DNA from: Terrisporobacter sp.
Lineage (GTDB): Bacteria; Bacillota_A; Clostridia; Peptostreptococcales; Peptostreptococcaceae
Reading direction: 5' to 3'
DNA: 33,674 nt
Assembly (NCBI GenBank): GCA_029851945.1
Contig: JARKUZ010000014.1
Location: 1-33,674, forward strand
This document shows positions 25,519 through 33,654 of this stretch, in pieces; positions within the stretch are counted from its first letter, which is position 1, and every line of letters begins with the position of its first letter. Position numbers and translations under genes: made by a program. Under the pieces are notes generated by a model. That model was not told the origin of the DNA and did not search any database. It was given only the letters and a program-made list of their open reading frames with translations.

Positions 25519-27292
25519 TAAAAGATTACTATCAACTTGTGACAGTTGTAAAAAGTGGATTGGTTTAACAGTTTTGATGAACTGGATATCAATATTATGC
25601 AACATAGGAATTATTTTATTTATAGGTGATACTATAGATAAATTATTTAAAGGAAATTTAAATTTAAATATGCCTTTGGCTATAGCTTACATAGTAGCTA
25701 TGCTAGGTATAAGATTTATGGCAAACTTTATGTCAACTAAGTTTTCACTTAATTCATCAAGTGATGTTAAGAAAACTTTAAGAAGTAAGATATATGAAAA
25801 GTTATTAGATTTAGGAGTAAACTATACAAACTCTATATCAACTTCATCAACTGTACAGATAGCAGTAGATGGTGTAGAACAATTGGAAATATATTTTGGT
25901 AGATTTATGCCACAATTATTTTATAGTGTAGTAGCTCCTCTTACACTATTTACTGTAATGTCATTTATAAGTTTTAAAACAGCAGTAGTACTTTTAATAT
26001 GTGTACCATTAATACCACTTACTATAATGGCAGTTATGAAAATAGCTAAAAAATTATTAAGTAAATATTGGGGAGTTTATACAGATTTAGGAGATTCATT
26101 CTTAGAAAATCTTCAAGGTTTAACTACTTTAAAAATATTTGATATAGATGAAGATAAAAATGAAGAAATGAATGTGAATGCTGAGCACTTTAGAAAAATA
26201 ACTATGAAAGTTTTATCAATGCAATTAAATTCTATAACAATAATGGATTTAATAGCATTTGGTGGTTCAGCAATAGGTATATTAATAGCACTACATGATT
26301 ATAATAATGGGCTAATTACTATAGGTCAAATGTTAATAATAATCCTTTTATCTGCTGAATTCTTTATACCAATGAGACTTTTAGGATCATTCTTCCACGT
26401 TGCAATGAATGGTATATCAGCAAGTGAGAGAATGTTTGAGCTTTTAGATACAGAAGTGGAGAAAGTTGAGGAGTTATCTAAAGAAGAATTAAGATTATTA
26501 AATAATATAAATATAGAAATTAAAGATGTGGATTTTAGTTATGATAAAGAAAGAAAAGTTCTTGAAAATATAAATATAACTATGGAAAATAAAAAGATGA
26601 TTGCTTTAGTTGGTGAAAGTGGATGCGGTAAGAGTACAATTACTAATTTACTTTTAAAACAACGTAAAGTAGATAGTGGTGAAATATTATTAAATGGAAT
26701 TAACTTAAATTGCATACCATTTAATGAATTGACAAAGAAAATAGGTTTCATTAACCACAGTGCTTATATATTTAATGGAAGTATAGAAGATAATATAAGA
26801 ATGGGTAAAAATGATGCAAGTAATGAAGAAATGTATGATGCGCTTAAAAAAGCAAATCTATATGACTTTGTGATGAATTTGCCACAAAAATTAAAAACTA
26901 ATGTGGGTGAAGGTGGTTCACTTCTTTCTGGAGGACAAAAACAAAGATTAGCTTTAGCTAGAACTATAATAACTAATCCAGAAATATATATATTTGATGA
27001 AGCTACTTCTAATATAGATGTGGAAAGTGAAGAAAAAGTTTGGGAAAGTATATATAAATTAGCAAAAGATAAAACAGTAATAGTTATATCTCATAGACTA
27101 GTTAATGTTAAAAAGGCTGATGTAATATATGTATTAGATAAGGGAAGAATAGTAGAAAGTGGAAATCATAAAGATTTAATGACGTTTAAATCTAAATATT
27201 ATGAATTAGTTACTCATCAAGAAAACTTAGAAAATATATATAAATTAGATAATGAAGAAAAAGAAAAAATGGAGGTGGCTGCAAATGAATAA
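25511..27292 (+). CDS. Half-size ABC transporter of exporter fold, subunit 1
   Basis: The 593-aa protein has six membrane helices in its first 300 residues and a C-terminal nucleotide-binding domain. Walker A is GESGCGKST (368-376), the signature is LLSGGQKQR, Walker B is IYIFDEATS with the catalytic glutamate, and the switch histidine is in VISHRL. It probably pairs with the next gene. The fold is shared by CydCD, lipid flippases and the siderophore importers IrtAB and YbtPQ, so direction of transport cannot be read from sequence. Placement in a Fur-controlled heme operon suggests heme or another iron-related substrate. Its start overlaps the DUF454 gene by 8 bases. Confidence 0.88.
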   Translation: MFNKRLLSTCDSCKKWIGLTVLMNWISILCNIGIILFIGDTIDKLFKGNLNLNMPLAIAYIVAMLGIRFMANFMSTKFSLNSSSDVKKTLRSKIYEKLLDLGVNYTNSISTSSTVQIAVDGVEQLEIYFGRFMPQLFYSVVAPLTLFTVMSFISFKTAVVLLICVPLIPLTIMAVMKIAKKLLSKYWGVYTDLGDSFLENLQGLTTLKIFDIDEDKNEEMNVNAEHFRKITMKVLSMQLNSITIMDLIAFGGSAIGILIALHDYNNGLITIGQMLIIILLSAEFFIPMRLLGSFFHVAMNGISASERMFELLDTEVEKVEELSKEELRLLNNINIEIKDVDFSYDKERKVLENINITMENKKMIALVGESGCGKSTITNLLLKQRKVDSGEILLNGINLNCIPFNELTKKIGFINHSAYIFNGSIEDNIRMGKNDASNEEMYDALKKANLYDFVMNLPQKLKTNVGEGGSLLSGGQKQRLALARTIITNPEIYIFDEATSNIDVESEEKVWESIYKLAKDKTVIVISHRLVNVKKADVIYVLDKGRIVESGNHKDLMTFKSKYYELVTHQENLENIYKLDNEEKEKMEVAANE

Positions 27293-28958
27293 TAGACAAT
27301 CAGGATTTAAGCTAATGACAAGACTTATTAAAGTTTTAAAGCCTCTTACACCTATAATGATGATAACAATATCATTTGGTGTGCTTGGATTCTTAGCAGC
27401 GATAGCAATAACATCATTTGGTATGATGGCAGCTGCCATAGCTTTAAACATAGACATGGGTGTTACTTTTAAAACCTGTATAGCTGTAATAATAGCTTGT
27501 GGGATACTTAGAGGTGTACTTAGATATATAGAACAATATTCTGGTCACTATATAGCTTTTACAATACTTGCAACACTTAGAGATAAAGTATTTAGAGCTT
27601 TAAGAAAATTATCACCAGCTAAATTAGAAAGTAAAGAAAAAGGTAACTTAATATCTGTTATAACTAGTGATATAGAATTATTAGAAGTATTTTACGCTCA
27701 TACAATAGCACCAATAGCCATAGCAATAATAACTTCTATAATAATGTCAATTATATTATATATGATTAATCCAATATTTGGTATAGTATCAGCAGTATAC
27801 TATATAGTAGTAGGATATTTAATACCTGTTATATCATCTAAATTTGGTAATGTGGCAGGAATGGAATATAGACAGGAGTTTGCAAAGACAAATTCTCACT
27901 TATTAGAATCATTAAAAGGTATAAAAGAAATACTTTTATTTGATGAAGGACAAAATAGACTAAATGAAATAAATAGAAATAGTGATATATTAGAAAGTAA
28001 AATGAGTGGAATTAAAAAGCATGAAGGTATAATAAAAGCTTTCACAGATGTTACTATAATGGCTGCCATACTTACTTTCTTATTCATAAGTATAAATTTA
28101 TATCAAAATAATACTATTAATATAGGTCAAGCTTTAGTTGCTATAGTTATATTATCAAGCTCATTTGGACCAACTGTTGCTTTAAGTAATCTATCTAACA
28201 ACTTAGTTCAAACCCTAGCTTGTGCTCAAAGGCTGTTTAATATATTAGATGAAGTTCCAGCAGTTGAAGAGGTTTCGGGAGACATGGAATTACAAGGAAC
28301 AGAAATAAAAGTTGAAAATGTAAATTTCGCATATAAAGATAGAAATGAAAATCTATTAAAAGATATAAATTTAGAAATAAAACCTGGTGATAAAATAGGT
28401 ATACTAGGAGAAAGTGGATGTGGAAAGTCTACACTACTTAAATTATTAATGAGATTCTGGGATGTTAATGAAGGAAGTATATCATTAGATAATAAAAATA
28501 TAAAAACTATGCCTACAAAAGCACTTAGAAGATCACAGTCTTTAGTAACGCAAGAAACATTCTTATTTAACGATACAATAGAGAATAATATCAAAATCGG
28601 TAAAAAAGATGCTACTAGGGAAGAAGTTATAGAGGCTTGTAAAAAAGCATCAATACATGAGTTTATTAAGACTTTGCCAAAAGGGTATGAGACTAATGCA
28701 GGTGAGTTAGGGTCAAACTTTTCTTCTGGTGAGAAACAAAGACTTGGTATAGCAAGAGCATTCTTACATAATGCGGATATTTTAATATTAGATGAACCTA
28801 CAAGTAACTTAGATACTCTAAATGAGGCAGAAATATTAAAAACTATAAATAATCAATGTCGTGAAAAAACAATAATAATGGTATCGCATAGAAAATCAAG
28901 TGTATCAATATGTGATAAAAAAGTATATTTAAAAAATAATACTTTAAATTTAGCATAG
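27285..28958 (+). CDS. Half-size ABC transporter of exporter fold, subunit 2
   Basis: The 557-aa partner has six membrane helices and an ATPase domain with Walker A GESGCGKST (375-383), Walker B ILILDEPTS and switch VSHRK. Its signature is SSGEK (residues 480-484) instead of LSGGQ, so one of the two ATP sites of the heterodimer is probably degenerate, as in many asymmetric ABC exporters. I start at ATG 27285, seven bases after GGAGGTG and overlapping the previous gene by 8, not at the upstream ATG 27252. The tight coupling supports a one-to-one complex with subunit 1. Confidence 0.88.
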   Translation: MNNRQSGFKLMTRLIKVLKPLTPIMMITISFGVLGFLAAIAITSFGMMAAAIALNIDMGVTFKTCIAVIIACGILRGVLRYIEQYSGHYIAFTILATLRDKVFRALRKLSPAKLESKEKGNLISVITSDIELLEVFYAHTIAPIAIAIITSIIMSIILYMINPIFGIVSAVYYIVVGYLIPVISSKFGNVAGMEYRQEFAKTNSHLLESLKGIKEILLFDEGQNRLNEINRNSDILESKMSGIKKHEGIIKAFTDVTIMAAILTFLFISINLYQNNTINIGQALVAIVILSSSFGPTVALSNLSNNLVQTLACAQRLFNILDEVPAVEEVSGDMELQGTEIKVENVNFAYKDRNENLLKDINLEIKPGDKIGILGESGCGKSTLLKLLMRFWDVNEGSISLDNKNIKTMPTKALRRSQSLVTQETFLFNDTIENNIKIGKKDATREEVIEACKKASIHEFIKTLPKGYETNAGELGSNFSSGEKQRLGIARAFLHNADILILDEPTSNLDTLNEAEILKTINNQCREKTIIMVSHRKSSVSICDKKVYLKNNTLNLA

Positions 28959-28970
28959 GAATATATTAAT

Positions 28971-29264
28971 ATGACAAGAATAGAAAAAGAGAAAAAAACA
29001 ATAACTCTTATGATAAATATTTACTGTAAAAAGAAGCATAATACAAATGGAGAATTATGTGAAGAATGCAAAGAATTATTAGAATATGCCCACAAAAGAT
29101 TAGATTTTTGTAAATTTGGCAATGAGAAGAGCTTTTGTAGTAAGTGTCCAATACATTGCTACAAAAAAGACATGAAAGTAAAAGTCAAAGAAGTTATGAA
29201 ATTCTCAGGACCTAGACTTTTAATTTATAGTCCAATTCAATTTTTTAAGCATATATTCGAGTAA
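28971..29264 (+). CDS. YgbA-like protein (nitrous oxide-stimulated promoter family)
   Basis: The 97-aa protein matches the YgbA family: an opening RIEKEKKTITLMINIYCKKKH, then LCEECKELLEYAHKRLDFCKFG, CSKCPIHCYK and the ending MKFSGPRLLIYSPI. Conserved cysteines occur as CEEC, C, CSKC and C, enough for a metal or cluster site. In enterobacteria the gene is linked to nitric oxide and iron stress, but its activity is unknown. It follows the second half-transporter by 12 bases and ends before a hairpin, so it is likely the last gene of the iron-regulated operon. The ribosome binding site is weak (TAGGAA). Confidence 0.82.
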   Translation: MTRIEKEKKTITLMINIYCKKKHNTNGELCEECKELLEYAHKRLDFCKFGNEKSFCSKCPIHCYKKDMKVKVKEVMKFSGPRLLIYSPIQFFKHIFE

Positions 29265-29312
29265 ATAAAATTAATTAACTATAAAAAAACATTTTGTTAG
29301 CAAAATATCTGT

Positions 29313-29318
29313 TATAAT
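29313..29318 (+). promoter_or_regulatory. Candidate -10 of the CooC-like gene
   Basis: TATAAT at 29313-29318 is a perfect -10, but the nearest -35-like TTGTTA (29294-29299) is only 13 bases away. If used, transcription starts within the hairpin at 29316-29352. Confidence 0.35.
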
Positions 29319-29355
29319 TTACCTATATTTAGTAATTAAATATAGGTAAATTTTT
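29316..29355 (+). terminator. Perfect 16-bp hairpin: terminator of the heme operon and/or operator
   Basis: Bases 29316-29331 pair perfectly with 29337-29352 around a 5-base loop, and T residues follow. It fits a terminator for the upstream operon. Because it also overlaps the likely start of the next transcript, an operator role is possible too. Confidence 0.75.
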
Positions 29356-29376
29356 GTCATAAGGGGGGATTTTACC

Positions 29377-30144
29377 ATGACAGTAAATATAGCTGTAGCA
29401 GGTAAAGGTGGTACAGGAAAGACAAGTCTAACAGGAATTTTAATTGATTATTTAACTAAGGAGAAAAAGGGAGATACTCTAGTTGTAGATGCAGACGCAA
29501 ACTCTAATATAAATGATGTATTAGGAGTGGAATTGAATGGTACAATTGGCGAAATAAAAGAAAAAGCAAATCTGATGGAGCAAAAAAGAGAACAATATCC
29601 AGGTGGAATGACTAAATCTCAATATTTAGAATATGAATTAAATTCTATAGTTGAAGAAGGTAATGGATACGACTTATTAGTTATGGGAAGATCTGAAGGA
29701 GAAGGTTGTTATTGTTTTGTAAACTCTATTTTAAAAAGACAAATTCAGTTAATGTCTAATCATTATGATTATGTAGTAATTGATAATGAAGCTGGCATGG
29801 AGCACTTAAGTAGAAAGGTAGTGAGAAAAATAGATCATTTACTACTAATAAGTGATTGTTCAGCTAGAAGTATAGAAGCAGTTGCTAGAATAAGGGATCT
29901 GGCAGAAGAAATAAATATAGATGTCGGCAGAACTTCTTTAATAGTAAATAAAGCTCCAAATGGGGAATTAAATGATGGAGTAAAAAGGGAAATAGAAAGA
30001 TTTAACTTGGATTTATTAGGAGTTGTTCCTATGGATGAAATGATATTTGAATATGATAGTAATAGAATACCTTTAGTAAAATTACCACAAGATTCAAAAG
30101 CCAAGGTAGCTATGAAAGGTATATTCCATAAATTAAATTTATAA
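29377..30144 (+). CDS. cooC: CooC-like nickel-insertion ATPase (CO dehydrogenase maturation family)
   Basis: The 255-aa protein is a MinD/ParA-type P-loop ATPase. The deviant Walker A is GKGGTGKTS (residues 9-17), the switch region is VVDADANSN, and GRSEGEGCYCFVN carries the CxC pair, Cys111 and Cys113, which matches the metal-binding cysteines of CooC. CooC dimers bind nickel and load it into the C-cluster of CO dehydrogenase (or acetyl-CoA synthase for the AcsF relatives). The presence of CxC supports this over a division-site MinD role. A strong AAGGGGGGAT precedes ATG 29377. No CO dehydrogenase gene is in the window, so the client is inferred. Confidence 0.87.
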   Translation: MTVNIAVAGKGGTGKTSLTGILIDYLTKEKKGDTLVVDADANSNINDVLGVELNGTIGEIKEKANLMEQKREQYPGGMTKSQYLEYELNSIVEEGNGYDLLVMGRSEGEGCYCFVNSILKRQIQLMSNHYDYVVIDNEAGMEHLSRKVVRKIDHLLLISDCSARSIEAVARIRDLAEEINIDVGRTSLIVNKAPNGELNDGVKREIERFNLDLLGVVPMDEMIFEYDSNRIPLVKLPQDSKAKVAMKGIFHKLNL

Positions 30145-30163
30145 TAAAAAATACATATAAATC

Positions 30164-30200
30164 AAAAAAACAGTATAAATTTTATTTATACTGTTTTTTT
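30164..30200. terminator. Bidirectional terminator between cooC and the Fur-family gene
   Basis: A 17-bp stem (30164-30180 with 30184-30200) with a 3-base loop has T runs in both directions. It reaches the last bases of the regulator gene on the minus strand. Confidence 0.9.
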
Positions 30201-30615
30201 ATAGTTTTTTTGCACATTCAGGACAAATTCCAGAAAATTCTAAATTATGACTTGTTATTGTAAAACCAGTATCTTTGCAAAGTTCATTTTCAAATTTTTT
30301 AAGAGGACAACAGTCAACTAAGACAACTTTGTTACATAAGGTGCATACTAATTGGTGCTTATGTTGTCTATTATTTATTTGATAATATGTTTTACCGTCG
30401 TTACTTAATTGCTTCAATAAAATACCTTTTTCAGTAAGAGCAGCTAATGCTCTATATATAGTAGATAAATTCATGTCTACTTCTTTTGAAGCTTCTTCTA
30501 AAATTTCTTCTGATGTAAGAGGTGAGATAGAATTATTTAATACAGAAAGAATTACTAATCTTTTTCTAGTAGATTTTAAATTTGCTGATTTTAATAAATT
30601 ATTTTCATTATTCAT
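30199..30615 (-). CDS. zur: Fur-family regulator, probably zinc-responsive Zur
   Basis: The 138-aa protein is a Fur-family repressor: an N-terminal winged helix (LKSTRKRLVILSVL, with recognition helix MNLSTIYRALAAL) and a C-terminal dimer domain. Structural zinc is held by two CxxC pairs, Cys91/Cys94 and Cys131/Cys134. Regulatory metal ligands are likely in RQHKHQLV (His85, His87) and near Asp101 and His123. Zur is favoured over Fur or PerR because it is divergent from a zinc importer. I start at M14 of the longest frame, ATG 30615, which follows GGGAGGATTAATT; the longer start would lie inside a hairpin. A terminator-like hairpin lies just upstream. Confidence 0.85.
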   Translation of the reverse strand: MNNENNLLKSANLKSTRKRLVILSVLNNSISPLTSEEILEEASKEVDMNLSTIYRALAALTEKGILLKQLSNDGKTYYQINNRQHKHQLVCTLCNKVVLVDCCPLKKFENELCKDTGFTITSHNLEFSGICPECAKKL

Positions 30616-30635
30616 AATTAATCCTCCCAAAAATG

Positions 30636-30677
30636 AAAAAATAAGTTTGTCCATCTTAATAAAAGGATAAACTTATT
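30636..30677 (-). terminator. Terminator-like hairpin in the leader of zur
   Basis: Bases 30640-30652 pair with 30665-30677 as a 13-bp stem with one G-U pair and a 12-base loop. In the minus direction it is followed by T residues, only about 8 bases before the zur ribosome binding site. It could attenuate zur or end a short upstream transcript. Confidence 0.55.
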
Positions 30678-30711
30678 ATATGTCTTTGTCAAATAAATCT
30701 AAATGCATATG

Positions 30712-30767
30712 ATTTGCACTTGACTTATATATTATAAAGTAGTAGTATTTAAATATAAAGTGCAAAT
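30712..30767. promoter_or_regulatory. znuA promoter region flanked by inverted repeats (candidate Zur operator)
   Basis: ATTTGCACTT (30712-30721) and AAGTGCAAAT (30758-30767) are perfect inverted copies. Between them lies a promoter pointing to znuA, TTGACT (30720-30725) and TAGTAT (30743-30748) with 17-base spacing. The left arm overlaps the -35 and the right arm lies at the predicted start site. On the minus strand TATAAT-like sequence in the same interval may serve zur. It does not match the Bacillus Zur box, so the assignment is inferred from position. Confidence 0.5.
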
Positions 30768-30852
30768 AAGAAGCATTATCAATTACAAAAAGTTAAATAA
30801 AATAATATTATTGTGAATAAAATAGAATATAAAATAATAAAGGAGTGGAAAA

Positions 30853-31785
30853 ATGAAAATAAAAAAGATAATGTCATTATTAATATTAATGACAATACTA
30901 TTTAGTGTAGGTTGTACAAAAAACAACAACGAATATGTAAATAGCCAAGGTAAAATCAACATATATACGAGTATATATCCTTTATATGATTTCACTAAAA
31001 AGGTTGGAGGAGATAAGGTTAATGTTACTAATTTAGTACCAGCGGGAACTGAACCTCATGACTGGGAAATTTCAACTAGTGATATAGTTAACTTAGAAAA
31101 AGCTGATATGCTTGTTTATAATGGTGCAGGTATAGAAAGTTGGACTGATAAAGTTATAAATTCTCTTGAAAATAAAAATATAGATTATGTAAAAACTAGT
31201 GAAGGATTAGACATACATAGTGCAGATGTAAATGAAAAAAGCCACGATGGACATAATCATGGAAGTAGTGACCCACATACATGGTTAAGCATTAAAAATG
31301 CAAAAAAAGAAATGGAAAATATAAAAGATGCATTGGTAAATAAAGATCCAGAAAATGCAGATTACTATGAAAAAAACTATGAAACTTATTCAAAAAAATT
31401 TGATGAGTTAGATAAAAAATACAAGGATACCTTAGATCCAATCGACAATAAAAGTATTATAGTAGCTCATGAAGCTTTTGGATATTTATGTGATGAGTAT
31501 GATATTAAACAAGTTGGCATAGAAGGATTAACTCCAGATAGTGAGCCAGATCCAGCTAGAATGACTGAAATAATAAAATTTGCAAAAGATAATAATATAA
31601 AAACAATTTTCTTTGAAGAGTTAGTTAGCCCAAAGGTGGCTAAAACTATTGCCAAAGAAATAAATGCTGATACGGCTGTTTTAAATCCACTTGAAGGATT
31701 AAGCGATGAAGATATAAAAAATGGTGAAGATTATTTCTCAGTAATGGAAAAGAATTTGCAAGCCATATATGAATCTCTAAAGTAA
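30853..31785 (+). CDS. znuA: Zinc ABC transporter substrate-binding lipoprotein
   Basis: The 310-aa protein is a cluster A-I (ZnuA/AdcA) metal-binding lipoprotein. The lipobox is FSVGC (Cys21). Three zinc-binding histidines are visible: His69 in TEPHDWE, His142 in SDPHTW and His206 in IVAHEAFGY, with Glu281 in NPLEGL as a likely fourth ligand. Between the first two is a short His-rich loop, SHDGHNHG, typical of zinc rather than manganese proteins. It captures zinc outside the membrane and delivers it to the permease. GGAGTGG precedes ATG 30853. It is the first gene of znuA-znuC-znuB and divergent from zur. Confidence 0.93.
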   Translation: MKIKKIMSLLILMTILFSVGCTKNNNEYVNSQGKINIYTSIYPLYDFTKKVGGDKVNVTNLVPAGTEPHDWEISTSDIVNLEKADMLVYNGAGIESWTDKVINSLENKNIDYVKTSEGLDIHSADVNEKSHDGHNHGSSDPHTWLSIKNAKKEMENIKDALVNKDPENADYYEKNYETYSKKFDELDKKYKDTLDPIDNKSIIVAHEAFGYLCDEYDIKQVGIEGLTPDSEPDPARMTEIIKFAKDNNIKTIFFEELVSPKVAKTIAKEINADTAVLNPLEGLSDEDIKNGEDYFSVMEKNLQAIYESLK

Positions 31786-31870
31786 GATTATAAATAAAAT
31801 AAGAATAAAGGTATAATGACAATTTTTATGGTTTACTAAATATATATATACTATAGTTTTGGAGGCGAAT

Positions 31871-32557
31871 ATGAAAAATATTATTTCCATAGAAAATGTA
31901 TCATTTGGATATAACAAAGACAATATTCTTAATGATATTATTTTATCAATAGATGAAGGAGATTTTATTGGAATTGTTGGATGTAATGGTAGTGGTAAGA
32001 GTACATTATTAAAATTATTAATAGGCCAATTAAATCCATCAAAAGGAAAGATAAAATTTTTTGACGAGGAAATATCAAAAAGTAATAATTTAGATAAGAT
32101 AGGATATGTATCGCAAATTTCAATGTCAACGGGAGCATCTTTTCCTGCTACAGTTGAAGAAATTGTTATGGCAAATCTATATTCAAAAATAGGATTTATG
32201 AAGTTTCCTAAAAAAGAACATAAAGAAAAGGTAAAAGAATCACTTAAAATAGTTAATATGGAAGACTATTCAAAAAGGTTAATTGGTAATTTATCGGGTG
32301 GACAACAACAAAGGGTAATGATAGCAAGAGCATTAGTAAGTGACCCTAAAATATTAATATTAGATGAACCTACTACAGGAATAGATGCTGCATCGGAAGA
32401 GCAACTATATAACTTACTAGAAAAACTAAATAAAGAATCCAAAATAACAATTATAATAGTAAGTCATGACTTTGCTAAAATAACTAAATATACAAATAAA
32501 ATATTTGTTGTAGAAAATAATAGTGTTTCTTTGATGAATGATAAAGACGAGGTGTAA
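31871..32557 (+). CDS. znuC: Zinc ABC transporter ATP-binding protein
   Basis: The 228-aa ATPase has Walker A GCNGSGKST (residues 37-45), signature LSGGQQQR, Walker B LILDEPTTGID and switch IVSHDF. It powers zinc import with the permease encoded 2 bases downstream. I start at ATG 31871 behind GGAGGCG; the TTG at 31859 overlaps that ribosome binding site and is unlikely. There is an 85-base gap after znuA without a terminator, so one transcript is likely. Confidence 0.93.
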   Translation: MKNIISIENVSFGYNKDNILNDIILSIDEGDFIGIVGCNGSGKSTLLKLLIGQLNPSKGKIKFFDEEISKSNNLDKIGYVSQISMSTGASFPATVEEIVMANLYSKIGFMKFPKKEHKEKVKESLKIVNMEDYSKRLIGNLSGGQQQRVMIARALVSDPKILILDEPTTGIDAASEEQLYNLLEKLNKESKITIIIVSHDFAKITKYTNKIFVVENNSVSLMNDKDEV

Positions 32558-32559
32558 GT

Positions 32560-33348
32560 ATGATTTTTGAATATGAATTTATGAGAAGGGCGTTTATTGT
32601 GGGAATACTACTTGCCATAATAGTGCCTTGTATAGGTATAATAGTTGTATTAAAGAGGTTATCAATGATCGGAGATGCTCTTTCTCATTCATCTCTTGCA
32701 GGTATTACAGCAGGTTTAGTATTTAATATTAACCCTATTCTTGGAGCACTTATTGCATCTCTTGCATCAGCTTTCAGTATTGAATTTATACGAAAAAAAA
32801 TACCAAAGTATTCTGAAATGTCAATTGCCATAATTATGTCTGCAGGAGTGGGTCTTGCAGGTGTACTTTCAGGATTTGTAAAAGACTCAGCATCTTTTAG
32901 TAGTTTTTTATTTGGATCTATAGTTGCAATAACAGATTTTGAATTATTCATGGTAGTTGGTATTAGTATATTTGTAATAGTTTCTTTTATATTATTATAT
33001 AAAGAATTGATGTATATAGCTTTTGATGAAGAAGGTGCAAAATTAGTTGGTATACCAGTAAAAAGTATAAACTTTATATTTACAATATTAACTGCTTTTA
33101 CAGTATCTATAGCTGCAAGAACAGTTGGTGCCCTAATAGTTTCTTCTATGATGGTAGTTCCTGTTGCTTGTGCTATGAGATTTGCAAAAAGTTATAAACA
33201 GACAGTATTATACTCAATACTATTTGCAGTGATTTTCACCATAATCGGATTAACACTTTCATATTATGTTGGATTAAAACCTGGAGGAACTATAGTGTTA
33301 TCGGGCGTTATATTTTTACTGTTATCTATGATAATAAAGAAAAATTAA
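32560..33348 (+). CDS. znuB: Zinc ABC transporter permease
   Basis: The 262-aa protein is an ABC-3 family permease with about eight membrane helices. Signatures are the early LKRLSMIGDALSHSSLAGI, which contacts the ATPase, and the late ARTVGALIVSSMMVVPVACA. It forms the zinc channel. ATG 32560 lies two bases after the znuC stop, with GACGAGGTG inside the end of znuC, so translation is coupled. A strong terminator follows and closes the operon. Confidence 0.93.
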   Translation: MIFEYEFMRRAFIVGILLAIIVPCIGIIVVLKRLSMIGDALSHSSLAGITAGLVFNINPILGALIASLASAFSIEFIRKKIPKYSEMSIAIIMSAGVGLAGVLSGFVKDSASFSSFLFGSIVAITDFELFMVVGISIFVIVSFILLYKELMYIAFDEEGAKLVGIPVKSINFIFTILTAFTVSIAARTVGALIVSSMMVVPVACAMRFAKSYKQTVLYSILFAVIFTIIGLTLSYYVGLKPGGTIVLSGVIFLLLSMIIKKN

Positions 33349-33387
33349 ATATAATAAAGATAATTGTTTAGACAGAGTATTTAAACG

Positions 33388-33421
33388 AAAAACTAGATTT
33401 TTATAAAAAATCTAGTTTTTT
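33388..33421 (+). terminator. Intrinsic terminator after znuB
   Basis: A 15-bp stem (33388-33402 with 33406-33420) with a 3-base loop ends in T residues. Confidence 0.9.
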
Positions 33422-33539
33422 CTTATTATATATAGTTAAATTTAAAATATACGATATAGATTTATGGAAAAATATATGTCAAAAAATGAATTTATGGTAC
33501 AATTATAAATAAAGAAATGGTTTTGTTAATTGGATATGA

Positions 33540-33554
33540 TGAGAATTATTCTCG
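33540..33554 (+). promoter_or_regulatory. Candidate Fur box near the right end
   Basis: TGAGAATTATTCTCG fits the looser Fur pattern TGANAATNATTNTCA except at the last base, and contains a perfect 13-base palindrome. It probably controls a gene beyond the window. TACAAT at 33498-33503 is a possible upstream -10, but no clear promoter pairs with the box. Confidence 0.45.
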
Positions 33555-33593
33555 AATTGATAAATAAACCGATAGGTTAAATTAAGTTTCATA

Positions 33594-33654
33594 TTTTTAA
33601 AAATTTGCATGGCAAACAAGCCTAACGAAATTATAAAATTTTTAGGCTACAAAT
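33594..33654 (+). ncRNA. Structured leader RNA of unknown class
   Basis: A nested fold is visible: TTGCAT (33606-33611) pairs with ATGCAA (33653-33658). Inside are an internal loop with GGCAAACA on one side and ACAA on the other, a helix AGCCTAA with TTAGGCT, and an upper helix of AAATT with AATTT. No ORF with a ribosome binding site is present. It looks like a 5' leader cut off by the window end; I cannot match it to a known riboswitch. Confidence 0.4.

Noticed and set aside
33518..33568. 16-codon leader peptide (MVLLIGYDENYSRIDK)
   Set aside because: No ribosome binding site and no run of a regulatory amino acid; it overlaps the palindrome by chance.
33555..33580. Flagellar sigma factor promoter from CCGATAGG
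   Set aside because: No TAAA element at the required 14-16 base distance.
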